DNA of 64,000 nt, taken from positions 1,619,501 to 1,683,500 of the forward strand of contig OY821745.1 of NCBI GenBank assembly GCA_963682055.1. Reading direction: 5' to 3'. This DNA is from Primula veris. Lineage: Eukaryota > Streptophyta > Magnoliopsida > Ericales > Primulaceae. The notes under the pieces were generated by a model that did no database searches, was not told the DNA's origin, and was given only the letters and a program-made list of their open reading frames with translations. This document shows, one piece after another, positions 1-12,140 of this stretch (the first letter of the stretch is position 1; each line of letters begins with the position of its first letter). The position numbers and the translations under genes were made by a program.

Positions 1-91
1 ATCTCTCTCACCCATTTCATCAAACACCTTGTATACATACAAACTCACTTTTTATCTTAATCTTTGAACCCAATTCTTAAAGATCTTAACA

Positions 92-910
92 ATGTCAACA
101 CCAACCTCAAATGGGTCACACCTAGATTCCTCAAACCCTAATGTCATTTCCGTAATTTCACCAACCGAAAAAACCCGTGTCGAATTCACCTCAAAAAGCC
201 CTTTTAAAGTGTTTATCGGATACGACCCGCGTGAGGATTTGGCGTACGAGGTCTGTCGCCGCTCGATCCTGACCCGTTCCTCGATCCCAGTCGAGGTGAT
301 CCCGATAAAGCAGTCGAATTTGAGAGATTTAGGTGTGTATACGCGCGAAAGGAACAATCTTGAAAGCACCGAGTTTTCTTTCACTCGGTTCTTGACACCT
401 TTTTTAGCGGATTATAAGGGTTGGGCGATGTTTGTTGACTGTGATTTCTTGTATTTGAATGATGTTAAAGAGTTAACGGATTTGATTGATGAAAAGTACG
501 CGATAATGTGCGTAAAACATGATTACACACCTAAAGAGACGACGAAAATGGACGGGGCGGTGCAAACGGTTTACCCAAGAAAGAATTGGTCTTCTATGGT
601 TTTGTACAATTGTGGGCATTTAAAGAATAAGTCTTTGACTAAAGAGGTTGTGAATAGTGAGACGGGGGCGTTTTTGCATAGGTTTATGTGGTTGGACGAT
701 GATGAGATCGGGGAGGTTCCGTTTGTTTGGAACTTTCTTGTTGGGCATAATAAGGTTGTCGAGGGGGACGTAGATACGTATCCAAAGGCGATACATTATA
801 CGTCGGGTGGGCCTTGGTTTGATGCTTATAAGGATTGCGAGTTCGGGGAGCTTTGGATTAAGGAGATGGAGGAGTATAGGAAGGAAATGGAGAAGAAGGT
901 GATTGAGTAG
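92..910 (+). CDS. CDI: CDI-like nucleotide-diphospho-sugar transferase
   Basis: This single-exon gene encodes 272 residues. The protein resembles the plant CDI family (Arabidopsis CADMIUM INDUCED type), which has a GT-A-like nucleotide-diphospho-sugar transferase fold and has been linked to pollen tube growth; I recognise the family from memory. Visible features are a low-complexity, Ser/Thr/Asn-rich N-terminus of about 35 residues, the core start FKVFIGYDPRED (38-49), and a DxD-type metal/sugar-nucleotide motif in MFVDCDFLYL (Asp116 and Asp118). There is no signal peptide or membrane segment, so a cytosolic location is likely. The C-terminus is a charged Glu/Lys-rich helix. The ATG at 92 is the first in frame and gives the usual family length (about 260 residues). 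The 3' end of this gene, from about position 753, is duplicated downstream at 3139. The sugar donor and acceptor cannot be read from the sequence. Confidence 0.88.
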   Translation: MSTPTSNGSHLDSSNPNVISVISPTEKTRVEFTSKSPFKVFIGYDPREDLAYEVCRRSILTRSSIPVEVIPIKQSNLRDLGVYTRERNNLESTEFSFTRFLTPFLADYKGWAMFVDCDFLYLNDVKELTDLIDEKYAIMCVKHDYTPKETTKMDGAVQTVYPRKNWSSMVLYNCGHLKNKSLTKEVVNSETGAFLHRFMWLDDDEIGEVPFVWNFLVGHNKVVEGDVDTYPKAIHYTSGGPWFDAYKDCEFGELWIKEMEEYRKEMEKKVIE

Positions 911-918
911 ATGTCGGG

Positions 919-1290
919 GTTATTGAATATTTTCTATCTGTTATTTGTTTCGTTGATTATTCTCAGTTGCAATGCCCATGGCTTAATTGTTGAGTTGGCG
1001 TACGGGATACTTTCATTTACGGTATTTGTCGGAGAAAAAACCGAATCTTTTTCATGTATTTTACTGAAAATTTGGCGATTATAGCCTTGTAGCACCCCCA
1101 TAGTCACAATAATAGTATACTCATATTATTAAGCCCCACCCACGTCCAGATCCTGGTTCAGCCATTTGTTGGGGTTATTGGAAATTTGTATTTGTTATTT
1201 GTTTCGTCGATTATTTTCAGTTGCAATGTCGTGGTTTAATTCTTGAGTTGGCGTACGAGGTACTTTCATTTACGGTGTTGGTTTTACTAT
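919..1290. repeat. Dispersed repeat flanked by a ~110-bp direct duplication in the CDI 3' region
   Basis: A noncoding segment at about 1030-1166 recurs at 3335-3488 and, outside this locus, at 48995-49158 inside UNC93 intron 1. Shared landmarks are the words catgtattttactgaaaa and a terminal agccccaccca...atcctggttc...gccac. In this first copy the segment is bracketed by two direct copies of a ~110-bp sequence (about 919-1031 and 1167-1290, sharing ttatttgtttcgt and ggtactttcatttac). The second locus has only one such copy, after its segment. This looks like a dispersed repeat whose insertion or repair duplicated flanking DNA. The family is not identified. Confidence 0.6.
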
Positions 1291-3138
1291 TGTGTTTATA
1301 GCAAATTTGTTGTTCCATTTTGTGGAGCAATTGAGTGTGTAATGCTACCTTATTCATAAATTAGTAAGAAGAAAAAAAAGTTTGAGCAGTTACAACATTG
1401 TCTATCCTGTCAATTCTTGGTTATTCGGTACTCTATTGTTATATTTTCGTTAATGTTTCGAGATTGTTTTACTTGTATGAGTTGATCATGTTTAATACAA
1501 CTTTAATTCCCCTGATTCAATCAGAACTGCTATTTGTTGGCTTGTTGTGGAATACTGGTATATTCATAAAATTGGTACTTGAATGTGACTTTTTTAGCCA
1601 TGTTTATGTATATGATTCATGATTGGATTTATATAGCAGCTTATATATAGTTAATATAGAACTGGTATAGATTTCGCAAAAGTTTTGGTGCTCTATCAAA
1701 ATATATGTACCATACTCTGTTATATTCAGGCACATAGGTCTCAGTTTTGGTCCAGTCTTTCCAACATAACCAATTCTTTCAGATTTATTTAGTTATCGCT
1801 TTAAAAGCTGAAAACTTGTATAATCTCTTAAAAACCAGCTTATATACTAGAAAGCTCAGTCAAACAAGCCTTTGTCAGACTCGCTAGTGAGTTTTTTCCT
1901 CAGTTCATGTCCTACTGCGAGCTTTACCTCATATTCCTCCCCTTCGTATATATAAACTGTACATGTTTTCAAGTGAGTATTGAACTCAAACAGAACTCAA
2001 TTTGTAGCATTTCAGAATTCTTTACCGAATGTAAAACAGACACTTTTAACTATTACTTTGTCAGGTTGCAATTTGCAACTCTTAAGCCAAACCCCTTGTT
2101 GCTTAGCTGCAGAATGTTTGGTCAGTGAAGTTTTTTTTTTTTTTTTTAACCTGGAAAGGCTAAACATATACTCAACTTTTTGTTCTCGGCCTGTACGATC
2201 CAATTTATTCTCTTGATGTTGCAGTCAAGCCAAAATTTAACCAACTCATTGGTTTATTTGGTGCATTTTTAGTTGACAGTTGACACATTTCTAGCGCGTT
2301 ACCGTTAATGTTTCTTTATGTGAAATGTATAGCAAATCCCCCCACCGTATTAACTTTCAGTTTCTTTCATCCGTCCTCGCTTTTTACTCTGTATGTTACT
2401 AAATTTCCACGGTCCTGGCTTTATTTAATTTTCTTCACATAATCAATCAATTATTAGAACAGAGATTTTATGGCTTGTTTTATTGTTTCACATGTCACAT
2501 GTCATTCTAAAATATTGTCTCTTAAATTGTATCTCTTCATAAATTAGGGGAAAGAGCAGAAATATGGCCCCTTCAGATTTAGGTGAAACACATTCCATCA
2601 TGAAAATGAACATTCCCAGTTGGTCTTTCACAACTCAGTCAAACATATTGCTAAACATATTTTGCTTCAAAAGGCAATAACTTGCCTCTCAAATCCAACT
2701 TAAATGCATTTTTTAAACTGGAGATTTTTCAAATGAAACTAATTAGGGTAGTTGTTGAAGCTGAGGGCTTCCACAGGACTTCTTTGTTTCTTATATTAAG
2801 AGAGTTGGATCACTACTTGAAACCTCAACTTATCGCCTTAATATGCTGCCAACTGCAGCATCATTGGCTAACAGCTTTTGGTTTTTGGTTCGATTACACT
2901 CAAGGAAGTTTAGGCTGACTGAAGCCCTTAACAAGTACTTGCATTATAGCATGTATGAACATGAATCGGGCCACTTGGGGAAGTTCCATACGTCTATAAT
3001 TACAAAAGGTGTCGCATCTTATATTCATAATAGGAATTGCAATAAATCAGTGGATTGCAATAAAATAAAAAAACCCAAATCAGATCTGTTCTTATATACA
3101 CACACATATTATATACATATACATAAATAGCATTATAT
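1291..3138 (+). other. Gene-free DNA downstream of CDI (first copy of the tandem duplication)
   Basis: No gene is supported here; the open frames are short, unconserved and often lack ATG. The interval is the first copy of a duplicated block. Landmarks at 2110-2230 (a poly-T run followed by aacctggaaaggctaaa, and gatgttgcagtcaagcc), 2550-2620 and 2940-3015 recur in the same order at 4020-4135, 4440-4510 and 4921-5000. Confidence 0.7.
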
Positions 3139-3296
3139 GGTTGTCGAGGGGGATGTGGATACGTATCCGAAGGCGATACATTATACGTTGGGTGAGCCTT
3201 GGTTTGATGCTTGGAAGGATGGCGAGTTTGGGGAGCTTTGGATTAAGGAGATGGAGGAGTATAGCAAAGAAATGGAGAAGAAGGTGATTGAGTAGA
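3139..3296 (+). pseudogene. Duplicated 3' end of the CDI gene
   Basis: This segment is a diverged copy of CDI from about 754 to the stop codon. It begins at ggttgtcgagggggatgtgg and keeps the frame through Val-Val-Glu-Gly-Asp to the terminal KEMEKKVIE and the stop at about 3294. Differences include Ser to Leu, Gly to Glu, Tyr to Trp, Cys to Gly and Arg to Ser changes. It lacks the first ~220 codons, including the DxD motif, so it cannot make a working enzyme alone. The open frame upstream does not continue into the rest of CDI. It marks the left breakpoint of the second duplication copy. Confidence 0.85.
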
Positions 3297-5010
3297 TGTC
3301 GTATTTGTCGGGATCATGGGAGGAACTTTTTAGGCTCAAAGAGACTACAACACCCCCATATTGAGAAAAACCCGATTTCCCCCCATGTATTTTGCTGAAA
3401 AGTTGGCAATTATAACCTTGTAGCACCCTCAAAATAGTATACACGTAATTCAGCCCCACCGACATCCAAATTCTGGTTCCGCCACTTGTCTGGGTTATTG
3501 AATATTTTGTATTTGTTATTTGTTTCGTCGATTATTCTCAGTTGCAATGCTCATGGTTTAATTGTTGAGTTGGCGTATGAGGTACTTTCATTTACTATAT
3601 TGATTTTGGTATTGTGTTTTAATAGCAAATTTGTTGTTCCATTTTGAGTGTGTAATGCTACCTTGTTCATAAATTAGTAAGAAGGAAAAAAATTTTGAGC
3701 AGTTACAACATTGCTTGTCCTGTGAATTCTTGGTTATCTGGTATTTTTTTGTCGAAGTTTGTTAATGTTTCGATAGCTTGTCTGAGTTGATCGTGTTTAA
3801 TACAGCTCTAATATCCTGATTCAATCAGAACTACTACTGTATTTGTTCGCTTGTTGTGGTATGTTGGTATATTCATAAAGTGCGTCTTGAATGTGACTGT
3901 TTTTTGCCATGTATATGTATGATAAGACTATATATAGCAGCTTAGAGTTTATATAGAACTGGTAGATTTCGCAATGCGCTCTATTAAAAAATATGTACCG
4001 AGTTGCCTAGTAATCTGCAGTATGTTTGGTCAGTGAAGTTTTTTCGTTTTTTAACCTGGAAAGGCTAAAAATATACTCATTTTTTTTATCAGCCTGTAGG
4101 GATCCAATTTTATTCTTGATGTTGCAGTCAAGCCTCAATTTAACCAACTCATTGGTTTTATTTGGTGCAGTTTCAGTTGACACATAGCTAGTACATACCG
4201 CTAATGTTTCTTAGGGTGAAATGTATAGCAAATTCTCCCACCGTATTAACTTTCAGTTTCTTTTATTTGTTCTCGCTTTTTACTCTGTATGTTTCCAAAT
4301 TTCCACAGTCCTGGCTTTATTTCATTTTCTTCACATAATCAATTATTATAACAGAGATTTATGGCTTGTTTTATTGTTTAACATGGTACATGTTATTCTA
4401 AAATATTATGTCTCTTAAATGTATCTCTTCATAAATTAGGGGGGAAAGCAGAAACATGTCCCCTTCAGTTTTAAGCGAAGCACATTTCATCATGAAAATG
4501 AACACTACCAGTTGCCAGTTAGTCAAACACGACTCTGTCAAAACATATTGCTAAACAAATTTACTTCAAAAAGCAATAATGATTAGCTCTCAAATCCTGC
4601 TTAACTGCATTCTTTTAAACTAGAGATTTTGTTTCAATGAAAATAATAAGTGTAGTTGTTGAGACCCAGGGCTTCAACTGTAGTCAAAATTTTATCAGAT
4701 TCTTTGTTTCTTATATTAAGAGAGTTGGATTACTACGTTAAACCTCAAGCTATCGTCTTTATTTGCTGCCAACTGCGGTATCTTCGGTTTTTGGTTTGAT
4801 AGCACTTAAGGAAGTTTAGACTGATTGCTATATAAAAAGTTTTGGCTGACTGAAGCCAACTTTTTTCAAGAGTTACATAAGCTTAAAAGTTGTATCCAGG
4901 CAAGCCCCTAACAAGTACTTTAGCATTATAGTATGTATGAACATAAATTGAGCCACTTGGGGAAGTTCCATACGCCAATAATTACAAAAGGTGTCGCAGC
5001 TTTTTGGGAT
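3139..5010 (+). repeat. Second copy of a ~2-kb tandem duplication (CDI 3' end and downstream DNA)
   Basis: The block 753-3020 is repeated here in direct orientation. The order of landmarks is conserved: the CDI C-terminus, the dispersed repeat, a gggttattgaatattttgta segment, the poly-T run, a gatgttgcagtcaagcc segment, and finally cacttggggaagttccatac (2973 and 4955). The copies differ by many substitutions and by indels (about 2.27 kb versus 1.87 kb), so the duplication is old compared with the one on the right of the window. The copies are separated by about 120 bp (3020-3138) not shared between them. Confidence 0.8.
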
Positions 5011-6445
5011 ACATTGGTATTAAACAAGTTTAGAGGAGTATTTGATTAGTTTCTACAAGAGGAGGACAACAAACTACCAAGATAACAGGTATCGGCTTTC
5101 AAAATAAAGACTAACAGGTATTTGGCTTCAATTCTGTAGTATCCAAATGGGTGATGATGGAAATATTATAGCAGGCAGATCTTTGGGATAAAAGTAGATT
5201 GTAAATGTTAAGAGTTTTAGTTCTCATAATCATTACCCTGTATTTGAAGCTCGAATTTTCAATTATAATACTCTGGCAGCGTCGAAAAGTATTACTTCAG
5301 CTACTTTCAGCACACACAAAAAAAACAGTCTAGTAGACCGGATATGCTAAAAATAACGAGCTTACAAATTTTACACCCTCTATTATTTGAACTGCAATCG
5401 CCAATCGGGCTTCTCTCTTTGCATATAAATGCACAAACAGTGAGGCAGATATTAGAGACAGCTAAAGCTTCAACTAGTTCTTCTCTTGTAGTTATTTATT
5501 TGATCATGTTACAAATTTAGAAGAAAGAAGATTTGGTCTTAAGTTGCAAATAAATATAAGTCATAGCGGTTTTTATGAGTTGCTTCTGATGAAAAAGTTA
5601 ATTGTTGATGTTTGAAATTTGATTTGGCATTACCTTTAAATACAAGCTTCTTTTATCAGATGTTTCCGAAGGGACCATTAAATATAAGCTTGTGCACCAG
5701 AACTTTTAAGCTAGAGGACACAAATTAACAGTTCAAATTTGTCCTAACTTGTTCACTTAATTGCTTCCATGATTTCTTGACTGGTGCGTAAAAAAAAGTA
5801 ATGCAGTTTTTGTGTGTTCTGCTGCTGCTTTTGTTGCTTCGAGACTTGCGAGTGCTGTTTGAATGTTCTCTGATGTAATTGCTCCTGATCAGATACATGT
5901 GAAAGAAATTAAATTCTGTTTCATTGCTAGTTTTAATTCATTTTATTATCGTTCATGAGTATATATATTTTTTTTGTAATGAACCTTGTTGCCATGTTTA
6001 TTGATTTTGAACAATCAATAAGAAGAACCACGTTTCTTTAGTGTATGGTTACAACTATTACATGCAAGTTATTTACTTGATTTGGTAATAATCTGCAGCT
6101 AGCTTGCTTGGTTGATCAGCTTCAGTAAGACTTGTTTACTTGAAGAAAATCCTAAAAATTCTAGAACTGATCACTGTTTTTTTCCCATGATAAAGTTTTT
6201 TGACGATTCCGAAATTCCAAACCTCACTCATCACATCACCCCTCTTATATTCATCGAGTATCGTTGCACCTTATACAAATAAGTAACCAGTTGATGGACT
6301 TGACGTGGTGGTTTATGTGGACCAATTTATGTATATGATGTAAAGTTATATAACTGTAAATACGAATTTCAACTTCTTACTCTTGTTTTTGGTTACCAGT
6401 AATCTCAAACTAATCTATCTTTCTTGGTTTCAAACTTGAAACTAC

Positions 6446-6572
6446 TTGAGCAAGTGGTTGGTAGTCATGTGCTTGTTATCCGAGTATGTCACGCTCACCG
6501 TCAGGGTTCGAACCCTGTCACCTACGAAGTTTCACAAGTTTTACCTCCAAATGAGGGATAAAAGAAAAAAAA
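6446..6572 (+). mobile_element. SINE-like retroposon with target-site duplication
   Basis: The body carries a pol III type B box (agggttcgaaccctg, near 6512-6526) and an A-box-like head (gtggttggtagtca, near 6456), and ends in an A-rich tail (6560-6575). It is flanked by a 14-bp direct repeat aaacttgaaactac at 6432-6445 and 6573-6586, the mark of L1-type retroposition. A true tRNA is unlikely because no acceptor stem closes around the B-box arm. The length of about 127 bp fits a short plant SINE. Confidence 0.75.
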
Positions 6573-8296
6573 AAACTTGAAACTACAGACTAACCAGCAG
6601 ATAGATGTGGATTTTCAGCCCTTATAATAATAGTACAAAAATAGATGAGCCTAGAAATTGAAGTTCAAAAGGTTCCAGTTGGCAGGCCATCTTATTAAAC
6701 TATATTAAGTTTTAGTTTATTTTCTCAAACTATTCAAAGTTTTGCCCGTTTAACCTAATTAACTCAAAAAATTCAAAGAAGTACGATCTTTTTTAAAAGA
6801 AATATACTAAAAACTTCGAATAAGTTTAAAAAAAATCATAAAAATCCAAAATAAAACTTAAATTGGCCGAAAACCCAAAAAAAAAAAAAGCATAAAAAAT
6901 TCAATATCACTAAAAATGGCGAAAGCGGAAGAAATGAAAGAAAAAAGTAAGGAAAAGTCCAAAAAAAAGATTGTTTACATGCTTTTAAAAGAGTATATAC
7001 GACAATATACACTAGGCAAATGACCTAATGTAAACAATCTATGAATATTACAAAACATGACATTTTGAAAAAAGTATTGATCATTGTATATGAACATTTA
7101 AAAATAAAAATAGTCTACATTCATTTGAAACAATGTCATATATTGTAATGAATCTCAGTTGACGGCTGTGGCCTTTTGGTAGAAAAATTTGATGAAAAGG
7201 AACACTATTCCAGAACAAAATGACAAATTATCATCATAAATATTCCAAGAATAGTAATTACAGGTGCCTAGCTATAGTTCTTACAAATATATTTATAAGT
7301 AAAAGAAAAGATTCCGAAAAGTCCTGATCATGTACTATGTGAAGTAGTACATGTGTTGTTTTTTTCATATAGATTGGAACTATATGGATGTCTTATTTAA
7401 AGCAAATAAGATTAGACTGTTTGACCCACTAATGTAAAAAGAAGATTCCTAAAGTCTTTTGTCACCTGAGGAAATTAAGCCAAGTTCTCCCTGTGAAATT
7501 TATTGCCAAGAAAGTTTTTAATTAAATAGTTGTATATTAAGATTGTATAAAAGTCAGTTTTCTATCTTGTAATTATTTTGCTGCTGGTTACTTAGTTGCC
7601 AGTTTAATTACATTTCATGCATGTTTAGCTAGCAGGCTTCTAAGCTAATAATCTCAAGGCACATCTGCTTTCTCTTATCCGCATTCATTTTGTTTACCGA
7701 ACACGATAAGAGATAAGGGTCGTATTAGGAAAGTTCTCAAAATAAAGTTTCAGTTAAAGCTTTCCCCAGTTTTGCAAATTTTGGTTTTGATTCCTGGTTG
7801 TCATTTTCTCGCTGTTTCTGCAGCTTTGTAAAACGTTTTGATTTATTAATAGAAGTTGGTCTGATGCTTATTAAAAAAAAAATCTCATTTGGAGTTTTTT
7901 TTTAAAGCTAATCTGTGGAGATCAGTTTGTTTAACTGTTTTATTTTGCTAACTGTGGTTTCAGTTGGTTGTAATTTTTGGTTTAGAAAGATTTATTTTGT
8001 AATCAGCCTGATGTTATGTTTGTAAATCTGCGTTAAGTCCCACCTTTTTATTAATGTAAGTTTGTGTATTTGATTAAATTTTTTTTATTAAATCACATAT
8101 AGCCGGAGCGTTTCTCCTCTATCAAGTTATACGTATTTAGGTTTTCTAAAGATCTCCACACTCGAGCGATAAGATGGAGGTATTAGTTGCTTTTCAAGCT
8201 TTATGATTGTTTTTATGTGTTTTTAATTGGTTTTGTTTGTAGGTATTTTGCTGGCCTTTTTTTTCCTCTTCTTGCAAATTTGACTCTAAATCTCCA

Positions 8297-8322
8297 ATAT
8301 ATATATATATATATATATATAT
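8297..8322. repeat. (AT)n microsatellite
   Basis: About 13 uninterrupted AT units. Confidence 0.95.
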
Positions 8323-9071
8323 TGTAAAGCTAGTAAGTAATACGACAAAGTTGTATCGTACTTTGAACGGAATTTTTGCGGGCTCTGCTACCGTATATGA
8401 AAACATGGATTTCTTTTCAATGCAATGATATCAATAATAATAAATAAATAAAGGATCTACACACTGGTAATTACTAATTAGCACTATAGTGATCATCTCT
8501 ACAACTTTCATTTTTTAATAACCTTATGAATTATATATGTTTCCGAAAGTAAAATGATTTCTCGTATGACATTTTTTTAAGCAATCACAACAGATAAAAA
8601 AAAACATAATACTAACCTATTTTCTTTGCCTTTACGAGTGGAGTAAAAAAAAAAAACTTTCTCAGTTATAACACTCTAATGGCAAAGCGTCCGTTCACGT
8701 CAGGGTCCGAAAGAGTTGCTTTTAGTTTTTTTTGTCGAGATTGGCAAATTCTCCGATCATTTTAAGATTTTTTGTTACGATCACTTACTATATATACTTC
8801 TTATACTTGGTATCCTTATATCTCCTCTTATATAGCAAAATTCTTACTTAAAAAAGGAGATTTTTTTGGTATAACATTTGTAAGACACGTTCCATTCAAT
8901 AATAAAAATAAAAAAAATCATAAAATTATTAGGGGGCATTAAATTTAGAGCAAGTTGATTGATTCTCTTGTCCACTTTGTGCAGAGGCACGTGTATGACC
9001 ATTCCTTATCGATTGTTTTATGGCCATTGTGTTTTTGGCATAAATGATTAGATATTCTTATTTGATATAAC

Positions 9072-9251
9072 CTTATAAAAAAATAACCAAATAACGACCG
9101 CATTAGTGACGGTATTTGTTGTTACGAGCTTATTAGCGACGGTTTTGTGATGGTTTAGTCAATTTACGACAGATTTATGACAGCTTTTTAAATTAACGAC
9201 AGGTTTGTAACAGCTTTTGACTCTCACTAAATCAAACATTATTTTGTAATG
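9072..9251 (-). mobile_element. CACTA-like MITE, copy 1
   Basis: One of three related ~180-190-bp elements (the others are at 11747-11936 and 16312-16504, in the opposite orientation). Shared internal words are tagcgacggtttt, gttacgagctta and gtcaatttacgacag, that is, short subterminal repeats of a GACGG/GACAG type. One end reads cattacaaaataatg. CACTACAAAA-like ends with subterminal GCGACGG repeats are typical of small non-autonomous CACTA elements. It has no coding capacity. Confidence 0.6.
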
Positions 9252-11033
9252 ATAAAGTCTTAAGTTTTATTTCGGGTAGTGGTAACTTACACTCAAATTT
9301 CTGTTTCATAATAAAACTGAAATGTGTAGTTTGCTAAATTATTCATTTTTAAATGTGTATAATAATAGCCTCTTGAACAGCTAGAAAATTTTAAAGCCAA
9401 GAATTCTTTCAAACTAGAAACTAGCAAAGGATTAAAGTGTAACTTACTTACCAATAAAAGAAAGTGCTTGTAATTTTTATAACTATGTCTCGAGGAAGGA
9501 TTAATGAGAAATTATATACAAAAAAAATTTAATAAAGAAACCCTAAATCTCCCAACAGAAGCTCTCTAGCTCTTGTTCTAAATGACAAAATCAAATACTA
9601 CTATTAGTTAATAGTTAGGGCTCGTTCATAAAACAAGAAAAACTGAAGAAAAAAGAAAAAAAAAAAGTTAGGGTAGAAGACAAATAAGGGAGTAGCTATC
9701 AAATTTTCTACTGATCAATTAGGACAAGGCATGTGCCCAATGTAGATTATTATTCTTATCATGAATAGCGATTGTGGTATTTATACATTTGTTTTCTTTC
9801 TTGTCCCATTCCAAAATTTTGCATTTCCACTATTTTTGTCCTTTTTCTTGAAACTTTTCTTGGCGCTACAATGAAGATTTGATTTGCGACGTAGACTACA
9901 AACTTATTGTTCAAACCCTGCCAAGTTATTTGGCAGGCAAGACTATGGAAACTAAATTAATAAAAAAGTTTACCACTAGTATATATTTTACAAATTTTAT
10001 ATTAACCTCGGTTGGAAAAGTAATTAATAAGCACACTTTCACGCCATATCCATGCCTCTAATGTCTAAGGACTAAGCCTTTGGATTTGCATATAACTTTA
10101 CAACAAGAAAATATTGGAATTAGAAAAGACGACGTGTTTCCATTTTGTCGTTAAGATGTGTGTAACCATGTGGGAGGAGCTAGGTGTGGGGTGACAGCCC
10201 TTCTGGCATCATATTTTGAAAAAACAAATTATATATATATATATACATGCATACATACATATTTTTTTGCCTCGGGAGCAAAACTCTCACGACAATCCCC
10301 GGTGAATTTTTTTTATACTTAATTAATATAACAATTCGGAGCTCGGATCTTGTACACGCTACTACTTGGGCTTCCTTATGCCTCCCCCAATGCACCATCC
10401 CTTTTTACCTAGTTAGGTCATAATCAAGTACCATGGACCAAACGATCAAATACAAATCAAATCACATAGTTGAATAACCAAAAAAGAAAATTAAATTTTG
10501 ACAAGTCGAAAGCCTAAGGTCAATAACCTAGGAAATATGTGTTTTCATATGTTGCTTTAGGCTTCTTTATACCTAAGTTTATGATCTAGGTTTTAAGGTG
10601 ACTCAAATTGATGGTGACTTGTATAGGATTTTAAGCAGACAAACCTACATGATATTTGATTGTCTTGTTCAATAACCCTAATGACACACTAGGCCTACTA
10701 TAAGTACTATTGTTCTACAAATATATGCGATATTGAAACAAATTGGAAGGGATAGTAATTGGCTTTCTCACTTAATGGGAGTTACAATCTTCAGGTTTTC
10801 AATCAATCAGTCTTCATTTGAAGTTCAATCTTTTAAGCCTGATTGAAAAAAAATACCTCCTAGCAATTTTTTTTTATATTTTTGATTGTTAATATAGGCT
10901 ATATAGCTAGGTAAGCATCACCATTAATATTATAAAGTGAGGTAATGCAATAAACCCTCATGTGTTTTCGTTTTTTACAATATAACCACATATGATATAT
11001 ATGTTTAGCAATCAACTCTTGTGTACAATTTTA
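9252..11033. other. Intergenic DNA, no gene seen
   Basis: No supportable gene. A SINE-like segment lies at 10262-10400 on the minus strand; the remainder is AT-rich DNA without recognisable structure. Confidence 0.55.
10262..10400 (-). mobile_element. Possible SINE-like segment
   Basis: Read on the minus strand, the segment starts near gggatggtgcattggggg and ends in ttttgctcccgaggc followed by an A-rich run. It is more GC-rich than its surroundings. The layout resembles a short interspersed element, but I could not find a convincing B box or target-site duplication. Confidence 0.28.
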
Positions 11034-11042
11034 ATATCGAAT

Positions 11043-11236
11043 GGTGGCGTCTTTATACAGTCGTGATAATCTGAATTCAGTCTTAAACTCGTACTTCTGA
11101 AGTACGAGATTGATTTAGAAAAGTCAACCGTTTAAAAAAAAAAGTCGAGTCTCGTACTTCAAAACTACGACTCGTATTTCAGAACTACGAGTCTCAGACT
11201 GTATTCAGATTATACTGACCGTATAAAGACGTCATC
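11043..11236. mobile_element. Mutator-like MITE with 9-bp target-site duplication
   Basis: This 194-bp element has terminal inverted repeats of about 65 bp. The left end GGTGGCGTCTTTATAC pairs with the right end GTATAAAGACGTCATC. It is bounded by a perfect 9-bp direct repeat atatcgaat at 11034-11042 and 11237-11245. A 9-bp duplication with long inverted ends points to a Mutator-like element. The ends carry repeated ctcgtacttc/gaagtacgag words. It has no coding capacity. Confidence 0.85.
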
Positions 11237-11364
11237 ATATCGAATACCTCTGCGCTTAACCTGATATTTGCATATTGACAATGTCTATGAAGTTCGATGG
11301 AAAGTATGCGATTTGGCACCATCTCTTAATTAACACAGTGATCCTCTTTAAAATATAAATTATC

Positions 11365-11366
<2 letters not shown>

Positions 11367-11399
<33 letters not shown>
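11367..11399. repeat. (TA)n microsatellite
   Basis: About 16 TA units, followed about 180 bp later by a short (TAA)n run near 11587. Confidence 0.95.
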
Positions 11400-11401
<2 letters not shown>

Positions 11402-11746
11402 ATTCTCATTATATCTGATTGATGTCCTTTGATTTTTGAATAGGAATATTGACTAATTTGTAAAGATAAGTTGTAGTTTTGTACCATATTAATAGGTCAA
11501 CCCGTCTACACTGTTTGACGTACTACAACAATGGTACAAACATTTGAATCTCTTGTTAAGATGGCAAAAAGGGTACAATATATATAATAATAATAATAAT
11601 AAGCGTGTATAAATACTAGTGTGTGCATATGTTACATAGACATCAATATTCCACTCACTAGGTTAGAAACGATAAGTGGCAATAACAATTATGAGTTATT
11701 TGAATACATGTAGCAACAAAATTGATGTTAATTAGAAGCCCCATAT

Positions 11747-11936
11747 CTACAAAATGATGTTTTATTTAGTGAGAGTCAAAAGTTGTCACAAGTCTGTTAC
11801 AAATTGACTAAACTGTCACAAAGCCATCACAAATTGACTAAACTATCACAAAACCGTCACAAAAACCGTGTTAATAAGCTCGTAACAAAAAATACCGTCA
11901 CTAATTCTGTCGGTATTTGAGTATTTTTTTGTAATG
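11747..11936 (+). mobile_element. CACTA-like MITE, copy 2
   Basis: This element is in inverted orientation to the copy at 9072-9251 and shares gagagtcaaaag, cacaaagcc, gctcgtaacaaaaaatac and the terminal ttttttgtaatgg. The segment caaattgactaaac is repeated inside it, so this copy is slightly rearranged compared with the one at 16312. Confidence 0.6.
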
Positions 11937-12140
11937 GATTATATATGATAGCAAATCCGATGAATGTAAATTATGATATAAAGAAGTGAAAATTTCAGAT
12001 TTCTTGTTGCCACTATACAATAGAAACTTCTACACAACATTAATAGTCCATAATTCCTTGTAAGGTTGCAATATGTAAAATAGTAGTGTATTACTCTTAT
12101 ATACTTATGATTTAAGGAAGAGATTTTATTTTTTTTAAAA

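Larger units (their letters stand above)
5011..9071. other. Intergenic DNA, no gene seen
   Basis: About 4 kb of AT-rich sequence without a supportable coding exon or tRNA. It contains one SINE-like insertion (6446-6572) and an AT microsatellite (8297-8322). I looked for well-known plant microRNA core sequences and noticed none. Confidence 0.6.

Noticed and set aside
6446..6540. tRNA gene suggested by gggttcgaaccc
   Set aside because: Only the T-arm-like B box is present; no acceptor stem or anticodon arm. The A-tail and target duplication show a SINE instead.
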